Origin: a virus
Length of the DNA stretch: 64,000 nt
Virus record (IMG/VR): IMGVR_UViG_3300025101_002824
Span: 50,085-114,084 of that record
Direction: 5' to 3' (one strand)
The notes under the pieces were generated by a model. That model did no database searches. It worked only from the letters and a program-made list of their open reading frames with translations, and was not told the origin of the DNA. Shown one piece after another: positions 39,801 to 52,200 of the stretch. Numbering within the stretch: the stretch's first letter is position 1; every line of letters starts with the position of its first letter. The position numbers were made by a program, and so were the translations under genes.

Positions 39801-40230
39801 TGGTGATATAAAAATAAAAGATCAAACTATTACAGTATTTTTAAATAAAGAATTATTTAGTAATCCTTTAGATCCAGATAGACAAAATTTTTCTATGATT
39901 AAAAGTTTAATAAATGATCCAGTAAATCAAGGAACAGCTACATTAGATGTACCTAATGGAGGTCAAATTAAATTTGAAATGCAGAATGGTGTTGTATATC
40001 AAAAATATGCAACATATAGTTTTGACGGTAAAAATATGGTATTAGGAGATTTTAGTCCTATTCAACCATTAGTTACTACTGATGGTGCTCCAATAACAGA
40101 AAGTAATATAGATAGATTTTATATAGATCAAAAGAAAAAATTAGAACAATTAGCATCACAAAATTTATTATTACAAAAACAAACTAAACTTGAACAATCA
40201 CCGTCTGATGAAGATGATGAAGAAAACTAA
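36805..40230 (+). CDS. Long helical virion cargo protein
   Basis: This 1141 aa protein is mostly alpha-helical and charged. Its N-terminus (ELKAYTPDFKFLSDALDQRQ, then KQLNNLYGDVVYADLSREDN) shows a pattern seen in a conserved crAss-like virion protein that precedes the polymerase gene. Coiled-coil segments occur around residues 425-460 and at the C-terminus, which is acidic (DEDDEEN). No catalytic motif is visible. It lies eight bases before the giant polymerase gene, so the two are likely made together and packaged together. It may form part of the internal column or channel; this is inference. Confidence 0.6.
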   Translation: MATYLPNVKDYVPELKAYTPDFKFLSDALDQRQDRYNKTTKQLNNLYGDVVYADLSREDNQALRDSYAKKLAPKIQQISGLDFSLAQNVQAAKGLFKPFYEDEKLVRDIVYTKTYKDQMGLANSYKNAASDEQRKRYWDDGVQYMNYMMDDFQNKSRSESMSVPLPQYFENPNLYEKAMEVLNTGGPDGKGFKSTQTYVDQTGQFIVTQENGIALLSKPTGKQIANPNFDPNKKVSTSNPKMIEEMYNPAANLINETITDDPTIVQGYQIKAYNNARKFYEEEAKKSGLPVDQFKKQWVQMQLGQFDAESKQTLEKENVELNNTRSELASWDSYVKEAPLIEGSEEYQKWFYAMTKGETIEQGINKLEQKRNNILNGVDSEDLDALLNRGYAAYIANTLGKDIFTAARDYADLTSQHSFEESKIYLEKLRARNNKDLELFKRRLDLEEQIKKDLEEIERNSIRPNAIPGDSRENITSRGNQIERNEAGELKVHKEINTRKIQTLATFYRVMADDLNTQTNLDNMAGYLLTDANRGTGEVKSSGIFLPNQAGTALQFYQWDEAVQALNNNPQILDYHFNKIKQIQNDPDLAASYKKEINNNVRSTVGVLIDDIDLRNEKLTVIKDLESKVYKNVLSTIPVDDLRTGLGQENLSDWNIMLFDENGYMIPTETLYKNKVQEIVTNIQNLAPKSLPSDAEIYDQIFDPKTNNIITIDQGIPGALLTTKEAQDAMKSLPNDPSRFNPQMIMKVMGQAVRAKMLKDIAKTVNQDPGTFLVRYYQPTSDGTFKFGYGATEDFAPSYDTDESRSASDPNTYPMQIANEVLEYGSFKQIIDKVKNQMAVEMDKETAIPFETTFDFDSFYYGNQTDGDMSIAPIIPFRYDAGTKDKYVNQQLDLFFSAIDNMPDNQVFMTEGDAGAAFSMKISENDRRTAELVLNEIRADRNWKPGGGAETKGTPGYRIEYSGYGGGESADGKYAMYKFILDGDYAKRIASNIDVNFGDGDIKIKDQTITVFLNKELFSNPLDPDRQNFSMIKSLINDPVNQGTATLDVPNGGQIKFEMQNGVVYQKYATYSFDGKNMVLGDFSPIQPLVTTDGAPITESNIDRFYIDQKKKLEQLASQNLLLQKQTKLEQSPSDEDDEEN

Positions 40231-40238
40231 TATAAAAG

Positions 40239-43200
40239 ATGGCAGAAGAAACTATAAATTTAGATTTTCAACCTAATGTTCCTGACAATTCTAATATTAA
40301 TGAAGCAGTTGATCAAACAGCTTTAAATCAAGGAATTATTACAACGCCAGAGATTACACTTAATCCTCCAACAGGCGGTTATACTCCTACTAGCATACCA
40401 TCAGTTAATGTTGATTTTGAAAACATAAGAGATCAATTAATAATTCCTAATTCTGGTGAGCCAATACAAACAACTATTGATCCAACAGTTGTTAGAGGAG
40501 CTAATGGTTTAGCTAACATGATGAATTCTAATCCTGTTATTATGGATTATCCATATAATATGGATCCAAATTCTAGATTATTTAGATCAGAAAATGTTGT
40601 TGATGATCCATTAGGTCAAACTATTTTAGACTACAATGCTCCAGAATTAAATCAAACTGCTGTTTCTAATCCAATAGAATTACAACCATTAAATTTTGAT
40701 AAAAAAGCTACAAACTATGATAGGTATAATGCACCTGGTTTTAAACATTTATTTAATAAAATAGGATTTCATCCATATGTAGATAATGAAACTGTATATA
40801 ATGCAAATTCTACATGGTGGGATGAAAATGCTAGAATGAGAGGTCAATGGGGTAGAATATTTAGTACTGGATTTATGAGTACTTATGATGCAATAGCTGA
40901 TGCTTTTAATGGCAATTATTTATCTGGAGATACAGATGGTGCAGATGTATTTGAAGATGCTATGAGAATAGGTAATTCTTCTAAAAGTGGTATAGGTGCA
41001 TTTACCAATAATCTTATGCTTAACTCAGGATATACTTTTGGTATTCTTGCAAATATTGCTGTAGAAGAACTTGCACTTGCTGGTTTAGAAGCAATAACAG
41101 TTGGAGGTGCTACTCCTATTGTAGCTAGTAGAACAGCATATAATATAGTTAGATTAGGTAAAGCTGCTGATAAATCATTAGATGTACTTAAAGGTGCTAA
41201 ATCATCTGCAAACCTTGTAGATAAAGTAGAAGATGCTGCTACAGCTAGATCTTTTTGGCAAAATGCTGGTAGATGGACTATGAATGTTATGACTCCAAAT
41301 ACACTCAAAGCAATAAAAGAAATAAAGACTACACAAAATACAGCTAAAGCATTATCATTAATGGCTAAGACTGCTAAAACTGCAGGAGGTTTTTATAGAG
41401 ATGCTAGAATGTTTAATCTTGCAATAGCAGAAAGTAAGTTAGAAGCTGGTTTAGTACAGAATAAATTATATAATGATTTATTTCATGAGTATGTAGCAAA
41501 ATATGGATCTAGACCTATGGGTGATGATCTAAAAAAAATAAATAATACAGCGCAAGAAGCAGCATTTACTACATTAATGTGGAATTTTCCTGTTATTTTC
41601 TTTTCAAATCAATTTGTATTAGGTACTGCTCTAAGAGGATTTAGAGGATTATCTGGTGTATTTGGTAAAACTGCTGGATCATTAGGAAATAGAATAATGA
41701 GAAAGACAGCAACTAAAGGTGCAAAAGAAGCTGCTAAAACAGATGTTAAAATATTAAGTAAAAATAGACTTAAAAGAATATACGAAAGAGGATTATATGG
41801 TAATTTAAGAAATGCTGGTGCAAGCTTATTAAGATATTCTTCAGCTAATCTTGCAGAAGGTTTTCAAGAAATAACTCAAGAAGCTATTGCTGTAGGTGCA
41901 GAAGATTATTATAAAAATCTTTATAGAGATCCTGCAATGGGTGGTCTTGATGCACAAATGGCATCTATATATTCAGGTGCAAAATCACAAATGAGTGGTC
42001 AAGGGTTTGAAGTATTTATGTCAGGATTTTTAATGGGTGGTTTAGTTCAAGGTCCACAAAAACTAGTATTTAATGGATTACCAAATTTGTATAGCAGGTT
42101 TGCAACACCAGAAGAATTTGCAAAACAAAAAGAACAAGAAGAAGAATATCTAAAAGAAGCTAAACCAATACTAGAGGAAATGTATAATAATCCTCAAGAG
42201 TATTTTGATCCTAATAAGATCAATGCAATGTTTCAAAAAGAAGCTAGTCAGGATATGCTTAACTCTACATATGATGGAGATGTAAGATCATTTTATGACA
42301 AAAAAAATGCATTAATATTTAATCATTTATATACAGCAGCATCATTAGGTAAATTAGGAGACTTTGCTCAGTACCTTGAGGATATGTCTAAACTTGATGA
42401 TCAAATGTTAGCTGAAGCAATGCCAGATCAAAGTGCAGATGATATTAAATCAGGTAAGACTAGAGAAAGACTTACTGAAATGTCAGAAAAAGCTGATGAT
42501 ATGCGTAAAGCTTTTGACAAGCTTAATGAAGAAATTGTAAATCCTTTTGATCCAAATTTATACAAAGAAGGAACAAGAGAACAAAGAGAAGAAGCTATAA
42601 GATATGCTGCATTTGATCATGCTAGAAAAATGGCAATGTTTGCTAGAGATCAATTTAATAATACTGCAAAAAGAATATCATCTATTTATAATACATTAAG
42701 TACAGATCCTATTATTGCTAAAATGGCAGCTAATGATATTGATGTTCTTACAGATATACAATCATTAATTTCTGAAATAAATTTATTAAAAAATGAAATT
42801 GATATAGCAACAAGACCAACTGTTGTTACTGAAGAAGTTGAAGATGAAAAAACTGGAGAAAAATCAATAATAGAAAAAGAAGAAATACCAGAATTAAATA
42901 CAGAAGAGTCAGCAGCATTAAAAAGTAAACAAGCAAAATTAATTGCTTTACAAAATATATTTAATGTTATTACTGATCCTGCTAATGTTACTGAAAGAGA
43001 AATATTTTCAGATGCTGAATTAGAAAAAATTGAAGATCTTACTGAGCGTTCTAAAGAAAGAGCTGCACGTGATCAAAGAGTTAAAATTGTTGAAGATTTA
43101 AGAAAACAAATTTTAAGCACTGATGTTAATAGAGATGTAACATTAGAAGCTATTGTTAATATTATATCTGATAAAAATTTAATGAACTCATTTGGTGAGT

Positions 43201-46200
43201 TTGATGTTGCAAATAGAGATAAATTTAAAAAAGTATTTGTTGAATATTTAGATCTATTAGCAAAAGATTTAGGTGATAATATTCAATCAGATAAAATTGA
43301 TGATTATGTAGATTTAATTTTAGATTCTAAATCATTAACTCAAAGACAACAAATTTTAAGCAAAGCTGTAAGAACTATACTAGCTCCTCAAAATCTTGTA
43401 TCATTAGCAGAAAGAATTGAGCCTAGATTTAAAAGAGCATTTGAAGAAAACAAAAGAAATGTAACTCAAAGGCTAAGAGAATATTTAAAAGTTACTAAAA
43501 CAAATATTTGGTTAAATGAATTATCTGCTATAGGAGTATATCCTGATCATGCAGAATTAATTTCATATTTAGAAAAGAACGGACCAATACCAAAAACTTA
43601 TTATACTGAAAATGGTTTACTTAATGAAGCTGATTCTCAATGGGAAAAAGCAAACTATATTATTTCTGCTCAAGAAAATTTAACAAAAGAAGATAAACCA
43701 AAAGTACAAGAAACAGAAGATATAGAAGATGATATAGATTATGAAACTAATTTTGTAGATGAAGTAGATGAAACAGATGTAGAAGAAGAAAGACAAAATC
43801 AAGAAGGTGATTTATTTTTAAAACAAAAATATATTGACTATGTTAAACAAAGTTCTGCTTCTAATAAAAAGTATTTACAGTTTAGTGATTGGGTAAACAA
43901 CAAAGTATCTAAAAAAGCTAGAAGACAAGCAGTAGCTATAGAAGATATACATCAACAAGTATATAGCCCATTATTTTTAAAAAATAAAAATCTTCCTAAC
44001 TTTTATGATTGGTTACCTACTCAATCTAATAATGAAAAAGTATTAGATATATTATTGTTTAGAAATGTATCTTTTTATGATATTTTACCTAATACAGAAT
44101 CTAGCCAAACTTTTAATGAAAGTACTGTTAAATCTACAGATAAAGTTACAAAACATAAATCAGGATTAAATGTTACTGAAAGATCTACAGTTGATAAAGA
44201 AGATGGTAAAACTAAAAAAGTATATTTTATTACTGATAATAATAATAACCCTATTGATAGTAGTGCATATACATCTAAAAAAGATGCAACATTAGCTAGA
44301 AATAAAAAAATTAAACAAAAGAAAAAGGCACCTACATTTGATTTTGGTAATCTAAAAGGTTTATCTAAAGGTACTGTCCTTGTTAAAAATGGTGTTTTAT
44401 ATACTGTTGGATCAACAAAAGAAATGGTTGATAACTTTGGTAATTTTTATGTTGTTGAATCTTCTAAAGTAGGATCAAGAAAAGCTGAAGATAGAATTAT
44501 AATAGACAATATAGAAGATGCTAACACATATAAAGAAGCTAGTCCAGAAAATATTAACTATATAAAAGATGCATCCAAATTAAAAATAGAAGAAGCAGTT
44601 AAAGTTAATCCAACTTATGATAGAACAATTTCTGATAGGGTAGAGCAAATAGAAGATGGCATAACTAAACAACAAGCATTATTACGTAAGTTAGATCCTG
44701 AAAAAATAAAAACACTTAGATTACGTATTACTGTTGGTCCTAATCAATCTGAATTATCTAGACCAATAGAAGAAAAAGGTTCTTTTCAATTTGGAACTAA
44801 AAATGAAAATGTTAAAATTAAAAAGAATGCACAATTATTATCTATAGAAATATATGATGAAGAAGGTAGTTATGGATATTTTCAAGGTCCTGAAACAGTT
44901 CTTTTTACAGATGGACAAGCAAATCCTACACGTATTAGTCCATTTGAATTAACTGAATCTACTGTATTAGATTATTTTGATATACCAAATAAAATGTCTG
45001 CAGCTGATGCTTTAAGTATTGTTCAAAATAATTATGCTGAATCATATGAAATTTATAAAATTTTTAAAGAAGAACTTAAAGGAAGAGATATAATAGAAAC
45101 TGATTTAACTAATTATCCTCAGTTAATGCTTAAACTTTCTGAAGGTTCATTAACCAGAAGTAAATCTAATCCTTTAATTACTTTTGATTCACTTGAAACA
45201 ATGTTTGTTAGTGAAGATACTTCTAATACAATAGATGGAGAAAGACCTTACTTTATAATGGACTATAGTAGAAGGTATGAAAGACCTAAGAACAATAAAG
45301 AAAAAATGAAAGTTCAAGGTGCGCCTATAACTAATATAGATCAGTCAAGTGTTTTATTTGAAAATTTAATGTCAGAAGTTGATGAATTTGAAGCAAACTA
45401 TGATGTTTTAAATAGAATGGGTAAATACATTGCTTTTGTTAAATTATCTAATGGTAAATCTGCATTTGTAGGATTAACTGCTCCTGTCTATAGTCCTGAA
45501 AGTTTTAATGAACTTTTGCTTGAAATGCAAAATGAAGCAACAAGAGTTGCAGAAAAGAATGTTAATAAAGATGGTACTGTAAAAAATAAAACTGCAACAA
45601 AAGCATTTAATGAAAAAATAGCAGATACTATTTATTTAGCAGCTGAACCAGGAATATATATAGAATTAGGTATCTCTAATGTTGGTCAGTTATCTGTTAA
45701 ATATACTAACATGAATTTATCTAAAAGATCTAAAAATAGAGAAGCAAGAGGTTTTATTGGATATGATGAGTTAATGAAATTTAAAGATGTTCAAGAATTA
45801 ATAAATAGATTAAATGAATTTGTAAAACCTATATACCCAACTGGGTTTACATTAGAATCTATAAAAACATCTGTACAAAAAGGTGAAAATGATATTGCTA
45901 TATTAGGAACATTAGAAACAAGATTTACACCAGAAATAAAAAATAATTTTAGATTAGAGTTACGTGTAGATCCAAATGTTGTTAGTATTGATCAATTGTT
46001 AAGAAATGGTTTATCTACAAGTATGCCTGATTCAAGTGAAACAATAGATAAGTCAACACCTAAAGTAGATTTAACAACAGAAGAAAAACAAGATCTTGTA
46101 TTAAATGATTATGATAATGTAGATCCTAATTATGCTTTAGATATAGTTAAAAGAGATCAAGCCGGTGAAGAGTTAACTGAATTTGAAAAAGGCGTATTAG

Positions 46201-49200
46201 AAAATTTACCTGAAGATATGGTAGCTGGTCTTATTATTCAAGTTCAAAATGAAAGAACAGAAAATATATCAAATGCTGAAGTTGCTTTAAATCAAAATTA
46301 TCAAGGTATAAGTTTTAAAGCTGAAGAAGATTTAAAAACATTTGTTAAAAGATATTATGAAACAAGACTAGTTCAAATTAAAGGACAAAATCCTGAAATA
46401 TCTGAGTCAGATATACTTACTACTATCAATGCAGAAATGAAGGACATAGAAACAAATCCTGAAAATCCTTTATATGTTGGTTATCAAACTTTAAAAAAGA
46501 TACAAGAAGATTCTGATGGTAAAGCTTTTAAAATTACAGACAATTTTGATGGCAATGATATAGAAGATATAAATACTTTTACTAATTGGGTGCGTGATAA
46601 TTTAAATACAGATGTTATTAATATATCAGTAGATAATCTACAAACAAATATGATTAATGACAATATGTTAGTTGGTCAATTTATGTTATATGTAAATAAC
46701 TTACAACTAGCTGGAGAAATTAGTGTTGGTACAAATAATCCATTTAAATATCATGAAGCATTTCATGCTGTATTTAGAATGTTCTTAACTGAATCAGAAA
46801 TTAAAAGATATTTAAAAGCAGCTAAAAAAGATGTTTTAGCAAAACTTAGAAGTGAAGGAAAAACATTATCAAATGAATTAGCAGCATTTAGAAAACAACA
46901 TGGTTTATATGCTAAATTATCTAGAAAACAATTAGAAGAAAGATATTTAGAAGAATTTATGGCAGATGAGTTTGAGGCATTTAAAATGAAACAAAAAACA
47001 AATGTTAGCTCTGAAACTAAAAGTTTATTCCAAAAGATTATAGACTTTATAAAAGAAATATTAGGTTTTCCTGGATATAAATTAAATAGGTTATATAAAA
47101 ATATAGATGCAGGTAAATATAAACGTGCTGGAATACAAGAAAATAGATTTACTACAGCTGCATCAGCCACTCCTTCTATTGCTTATAAGTCTCTAACATT
47201 AGGAACTAAAAGAATTAAAACTATTACTGATACATCAGAGACTTTTAAAACAATTAATAATTATATGCCTAGTGATGATCAGCATATGATTATTTCTTCT
47301 GCTGCTAATCTATTTAACATGAGAAAAAATAATGCAGTTGATGCTGTTGATACAGCTGCTATGTTAGATGGTGCTATAAATGATATTATAGAAAACTATA
47401 ATCCTGATAGACAGTTTTATAAAGATAAAGGTGCTATTTGGTATATAGATAATATGAGTAAAATCAGAAACTACTATGATTCATTAATCCGTCAAAAAGA
47501 TGATGTTAAAGAATTAGTTAGACAAAGATTAGAAGAAATAAATAATGCAATATTAGTATCACAAGAAGAACTTGAACAAGAAGAAGCCGACTTAGGAGAT
47601 ATTACTGTAGATCAGTGGGATAAAACTACTGAAATGATTGGTGGTTTTGAAAGTGCTCCAAAACTTATTAGAGAATTAATAGGTAGTGTAAATATACCAA
47701 GTCAAGATATGTTTGGTAATAAATTTATTGGATCAGAAGAAAATAAAGAACGTGTTGTTGTAGGAGTTAATTACAGTAAAGTGTATGATTCTATTTTAAA
47801 AGCAACAGCTAATGAGCCTGACTCAAAGAAAATGTTTAAAAAACTTTGGGTTTGGTCACAAGGTAGTAATGTAGAAACAAGAGCAGTTGTTGTAGAAATG
47901 TTTAAACAACTAGGATTATTAGAAGCTGCTCAAGATGGAACACTATTTGATCCAGCTCAACCATTTCCAAGTATGAATAGTGAAACAGGTATAAAATCTA
48001 CATTATTTAATACAATTGTAAATGCATTTGAAAATTATACAACACCATATCTAATTCAACTAGTAGATAGTAAAACAGGAGTTGTTCAAATTTTTGAAGC
48101 AAATAAAGCTGATGATGCTCATAATACATTAGTACAATGGGCTGAATCATTTAATAGAAAATATGATGAAATTAGAATAGTTGGTAGTAAACAAAATAAA
48201 GCTGCTAGTAGAGCATTAGGTCAATTAGCACAATTTATAAATCTTACTTCTATTCCTGAAAATATAAATTTAATAGATAGATCTGTTGAATTATCAGATT
48301 TAGTTTTTGAAACTACAGGAATGAAGTTTGACTCTAACTATATTTTATTTAGTTTGTATAATAGACTTTCAGATTTAAATATAGAAATATCAGAAGATCA
48401 AAAACTTTTATTTGAAATAAATCAGTTTGCTGATCCAATGTCATATGAAGAAATTGATTTAATTATACAATCATTAAACTCTGGTGAAAATTTATTTTTA
48501 GATAATCAAGAGCTGGATATTGAAGAAGTTGATGAAGCTACAAGTGAAATACAACAATACTATGAAGGTGGTGTAAAAGGTAGACTTAGAAAAATTGCAG
48601 TAAATAATGGATATTTTGCTGAAACAGTAGGTGCTTCTACATTTATAAATGAAGAAGGTAATAGAATATATGGTCATCAAAGACCTACATATCATCTTGT
48701 TGAAATAGCAAGAATGACTACTGAAGATAACTATGTAGAAAATAAACAAGCAGAAGATTCATTTTTAGAAACAAACTTTTTATTAAATGATGATAAGTTT
48801 AAATCTATGCAAGAAAGTGGTCAGATTAAATTGTTCCGTATGTCAGGACAAAAAAATGGCGTTGCTAATTTAACTGCAGAAGGAATTATAAAAGAAAATA
48901 GAGGGTATAATAAAGGTGGTAGAATGGGTACTAAGTACGGTAATTTTACTCCACAACAATTTATTGTTTCTCTTATAAATAACTATACAGCTAACTATAA
49001 CAGAGTTAATCCAGAAAATTCTTTAATTGGTTCATATGTAAATACAAATGGTGAGTCTGTTGAGTTTGCAATAGCTCCATCTCTTATACGTGTTATTGAA
49101 GCAAGTAACACAGGAGATCTTGTTATGTTACCTGTAGAAAAAATGATAGAGTTTGATGCACAAGGAAGTATTAATCTTACTGATGAAGGATATAAAATAT

Positions 49201-52200
49201 TTGAAAATATAATTAAAAGAGATGCTGAGTTAATTAAAAATGAATTAGATCCAGAAACAGCTACAGAAGATAATATTATAGGCGGTAATTCAAACAGTAG
49301 TGGTCAAAGAACTAATAAAGGTAGATTATTTCAATTATCTCATAATGGTAAAAAATTATTATCAGTTTACAAACCAAGACAAAGAAATGTTCAATATGTA
49401 AAAGATCCAGCATTAGGAGAAGATACTAGAAATGCTATTAGACAAGGTAAACAATCTATAGTTTTAGCAACAGAAAAAAATGCAAACGAAACACAACTAA
49501 CTACAAATCAAGAAGGTCTTGTTGATTTCACTATTGTAGAAACACAACCTGTTGCATTATTAATGAAAAATGAAGGATCTATTATATCTAGTGAGTTAAG
49601 CACAGAAGAAACAGAAAATTTAATAGAACAGTTAGGACCTTATGTAAGAAAAGAAAGAGTAAAAGGTGTAAGAATGTATGGTTTTGTTTTATTTAGAGGT
49701 ACAGATGCAGAACAAATTTATTATACCTTTAGTCAAGATGTTGCTAAATTTTTTAAAGGTGAAACTCCATTAGTAAAATTTTCTTTTACTGATCCTATTA
49801 ATAATGAGTCAATAAAAACAACTATAACTACAAATGAAAGTGGTCAAGAAATTATAGATACAGAAGATATTGATACTACACCAGCTGAAACATTTGAACA
49901 ATTAATAAATGATGGAGCTACATTTGATGAAGCATTTAAAGCTATAGATGGAAAAAGAATTATTGAAGAAAGATTGCTTGCTGAAGTTAATGAATTTATA
50001 GAATTACTAAAAGAGTTTAAAGCAATAAATAAAATATCTGCAGATATTAGTCAAGGTTTAGGTGTTGTTATGGATGATACAAACACTGGAACTATTGTTA
50101 ATGATCTTGATATGGATAATCCTAATGTTTCTAAATTAATGGATTTATATAATTTAAAGCCAGGTGAATTAGAATTTAATTTAATGCAAATCTTTTTAAA
50201 TGATTATAAAAACACATTATCAATAAATGACATTCTATTAGGAGATCAAAGACTTTCTCTTAAAAATGCTATTGATGCTATTAAAAGAGCTAAAATGCAA
50301 AATGCTGCAGGTGTTAATGCTTATTCACCTGTTATAGCTCCAGAATTAGGTATAAATCATAGTAATGAAAATATAGATATGCTTCTTTATGAAGATAGTT
50401 TATATAGAAAAGAATTTGATAGAATACGTCAAGAAGACAAAGAATTAGATGAAGAGTTTGGTGAAAGAGGAGATGGTCAGTTACTTCAAACTACAAAAGC
50501 ACATAGATACATGCTTCATGGATTTGGAGAGTTAACACCACAAGTTGCAGCTGTATTAGATAAAATTGAAGCAGGTAAAGAAGTAGAAATAAATAATGAG
50601 TTTTTTGGATCATTAACTGCTGAATCATATAAACAAATGAATGCTATTATGAATTCACAAAAACTTGTTTATGGTGATGGTAAGGTATATTTAAAAATGT
50701 CTGCATTTACTTTAACTCCATTACTTACTTCTAGACAAGATGAAGAAGGAAACTTTACAATTCCTATTCCTGGAAGAGAAAAGCTACATAATTTACGAAT
50801 TAAAATGGAAGCTTGGGAAAAGGAAAATAATAGTATAATGATAGCTGTACCTGGTTCTGCATCTAAAATGATGAAAGCAAATATGGCTACTAACTTAAGT
50901 GCTTTTGATAATTCTACAATTAATGGTGGTAATGTAACAAACCTAAGCAGTAAGTTTATGCGTAAACAAATGGTTGTTCCTTCTAATAAAATAGAAATTG
51001 TTGATCCACGTCAAATAAAAAATCTAATTACATCTGAGCAAGATTTAAGTTCTAAAGTAATTTGGGATGGTGTACAATTTACAGTTGGTGATGTTGTTGA
51101 TTTATATCATCAAGCACAAGGAAATAAACTTGCTGTTAACTGGTTTGCAAAAAGAAATTTAACTTTTAATTTTGAAAAAATTCAAAATGATTTCTTAAAT
51201 CCACAGACAGCTGCTGGTATGACAATAGACCTAGCAACATTTTTAAAATTTGCTATAGCTGGTTTAACATCATCTCAAGCTAAAACAGATATGCTTGCAT
51301 ATTTTGAAATGAATCCAGATGGAACAGGTGAACCAACATTTAATTTAAATAATCAATTAACAAGAAAAAAATTCCAAACTCTGTTTATGAGTTATATAGC
51401 AAAAGGTACAATTTCTGCTAGACAACCTGGTATTAGTGCAGCTCTTGTTTCTGATGATGGTATACTATTTCCTAAAAGAGTAAAAAGAGTAGATGAAAAT
51501 GGTACACCAATAGAATGGGAAGTTATAAGAGAAAAGCAATGGGCTCAACTTGAATCTGAAGGTGCACGTGCTAAAATATCTAATCTTGGTCAACTTAGCG
51601 GATTACCAGAAGGGTTAGAAGTAGGTGATTATTTCTTTGATAGACTTAGATCAGATGTTATGATGTATAATGAAGATGGTACTGAGTCAGGTGTAGTATA
51701 TACTGAAGCTGTAATACCTCCACATTTTAAATCTATATTGCAAAATTTACCTGCTAATGCACCTATTCCTGATGTATTAGCAATGGCATATGGTATTAGA
51801 ATTCCATCTCAAGATAAACACTCTGCTGTAAATGTAAAATTTATAGATTTTTTACCTGTATATTATGGATCATCTGCAATGTTTGCCAGAGAGTTAGTTG
51901 AACTATCTGGAGCTGACTTTGATATTGATAAACTTTATATGCAAATAAAATCTTTCTTTGTTGATAAAGGAAAGTTTGTAGAATATGGTAAAGGTAAAAA
52001 TGAAAAAGAAAATTATAATCATTATTTAAATTGGGCTTTTGATCAAGCTAAAGAAAAAGGCACCCCAATTAGAGAAGCAATTGAAACTTATATGCTATCA
52101 AATCCAGAATTAAAATTTAATTTAACTGAGTGGAATAACATGACTCAAGATGAATTAGATGTATTAAATGATTCTGAAGTTATTACAAGAGTAGCAATGG

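Noticed and set aside
40916-41308. 130-residue minus-strand frame inside the giant polymerase gene
   Set aside because: The plus-strand frame continues unbroken for 15 kb with good coding character; the minus frame has no promoter or leader.
46763-47170. 135-residue minus-strand frame opposite the peptidase region
   Set aside because: Lies over the HEAFH-containing plus-strand coding sequence and is explained as a shadow.
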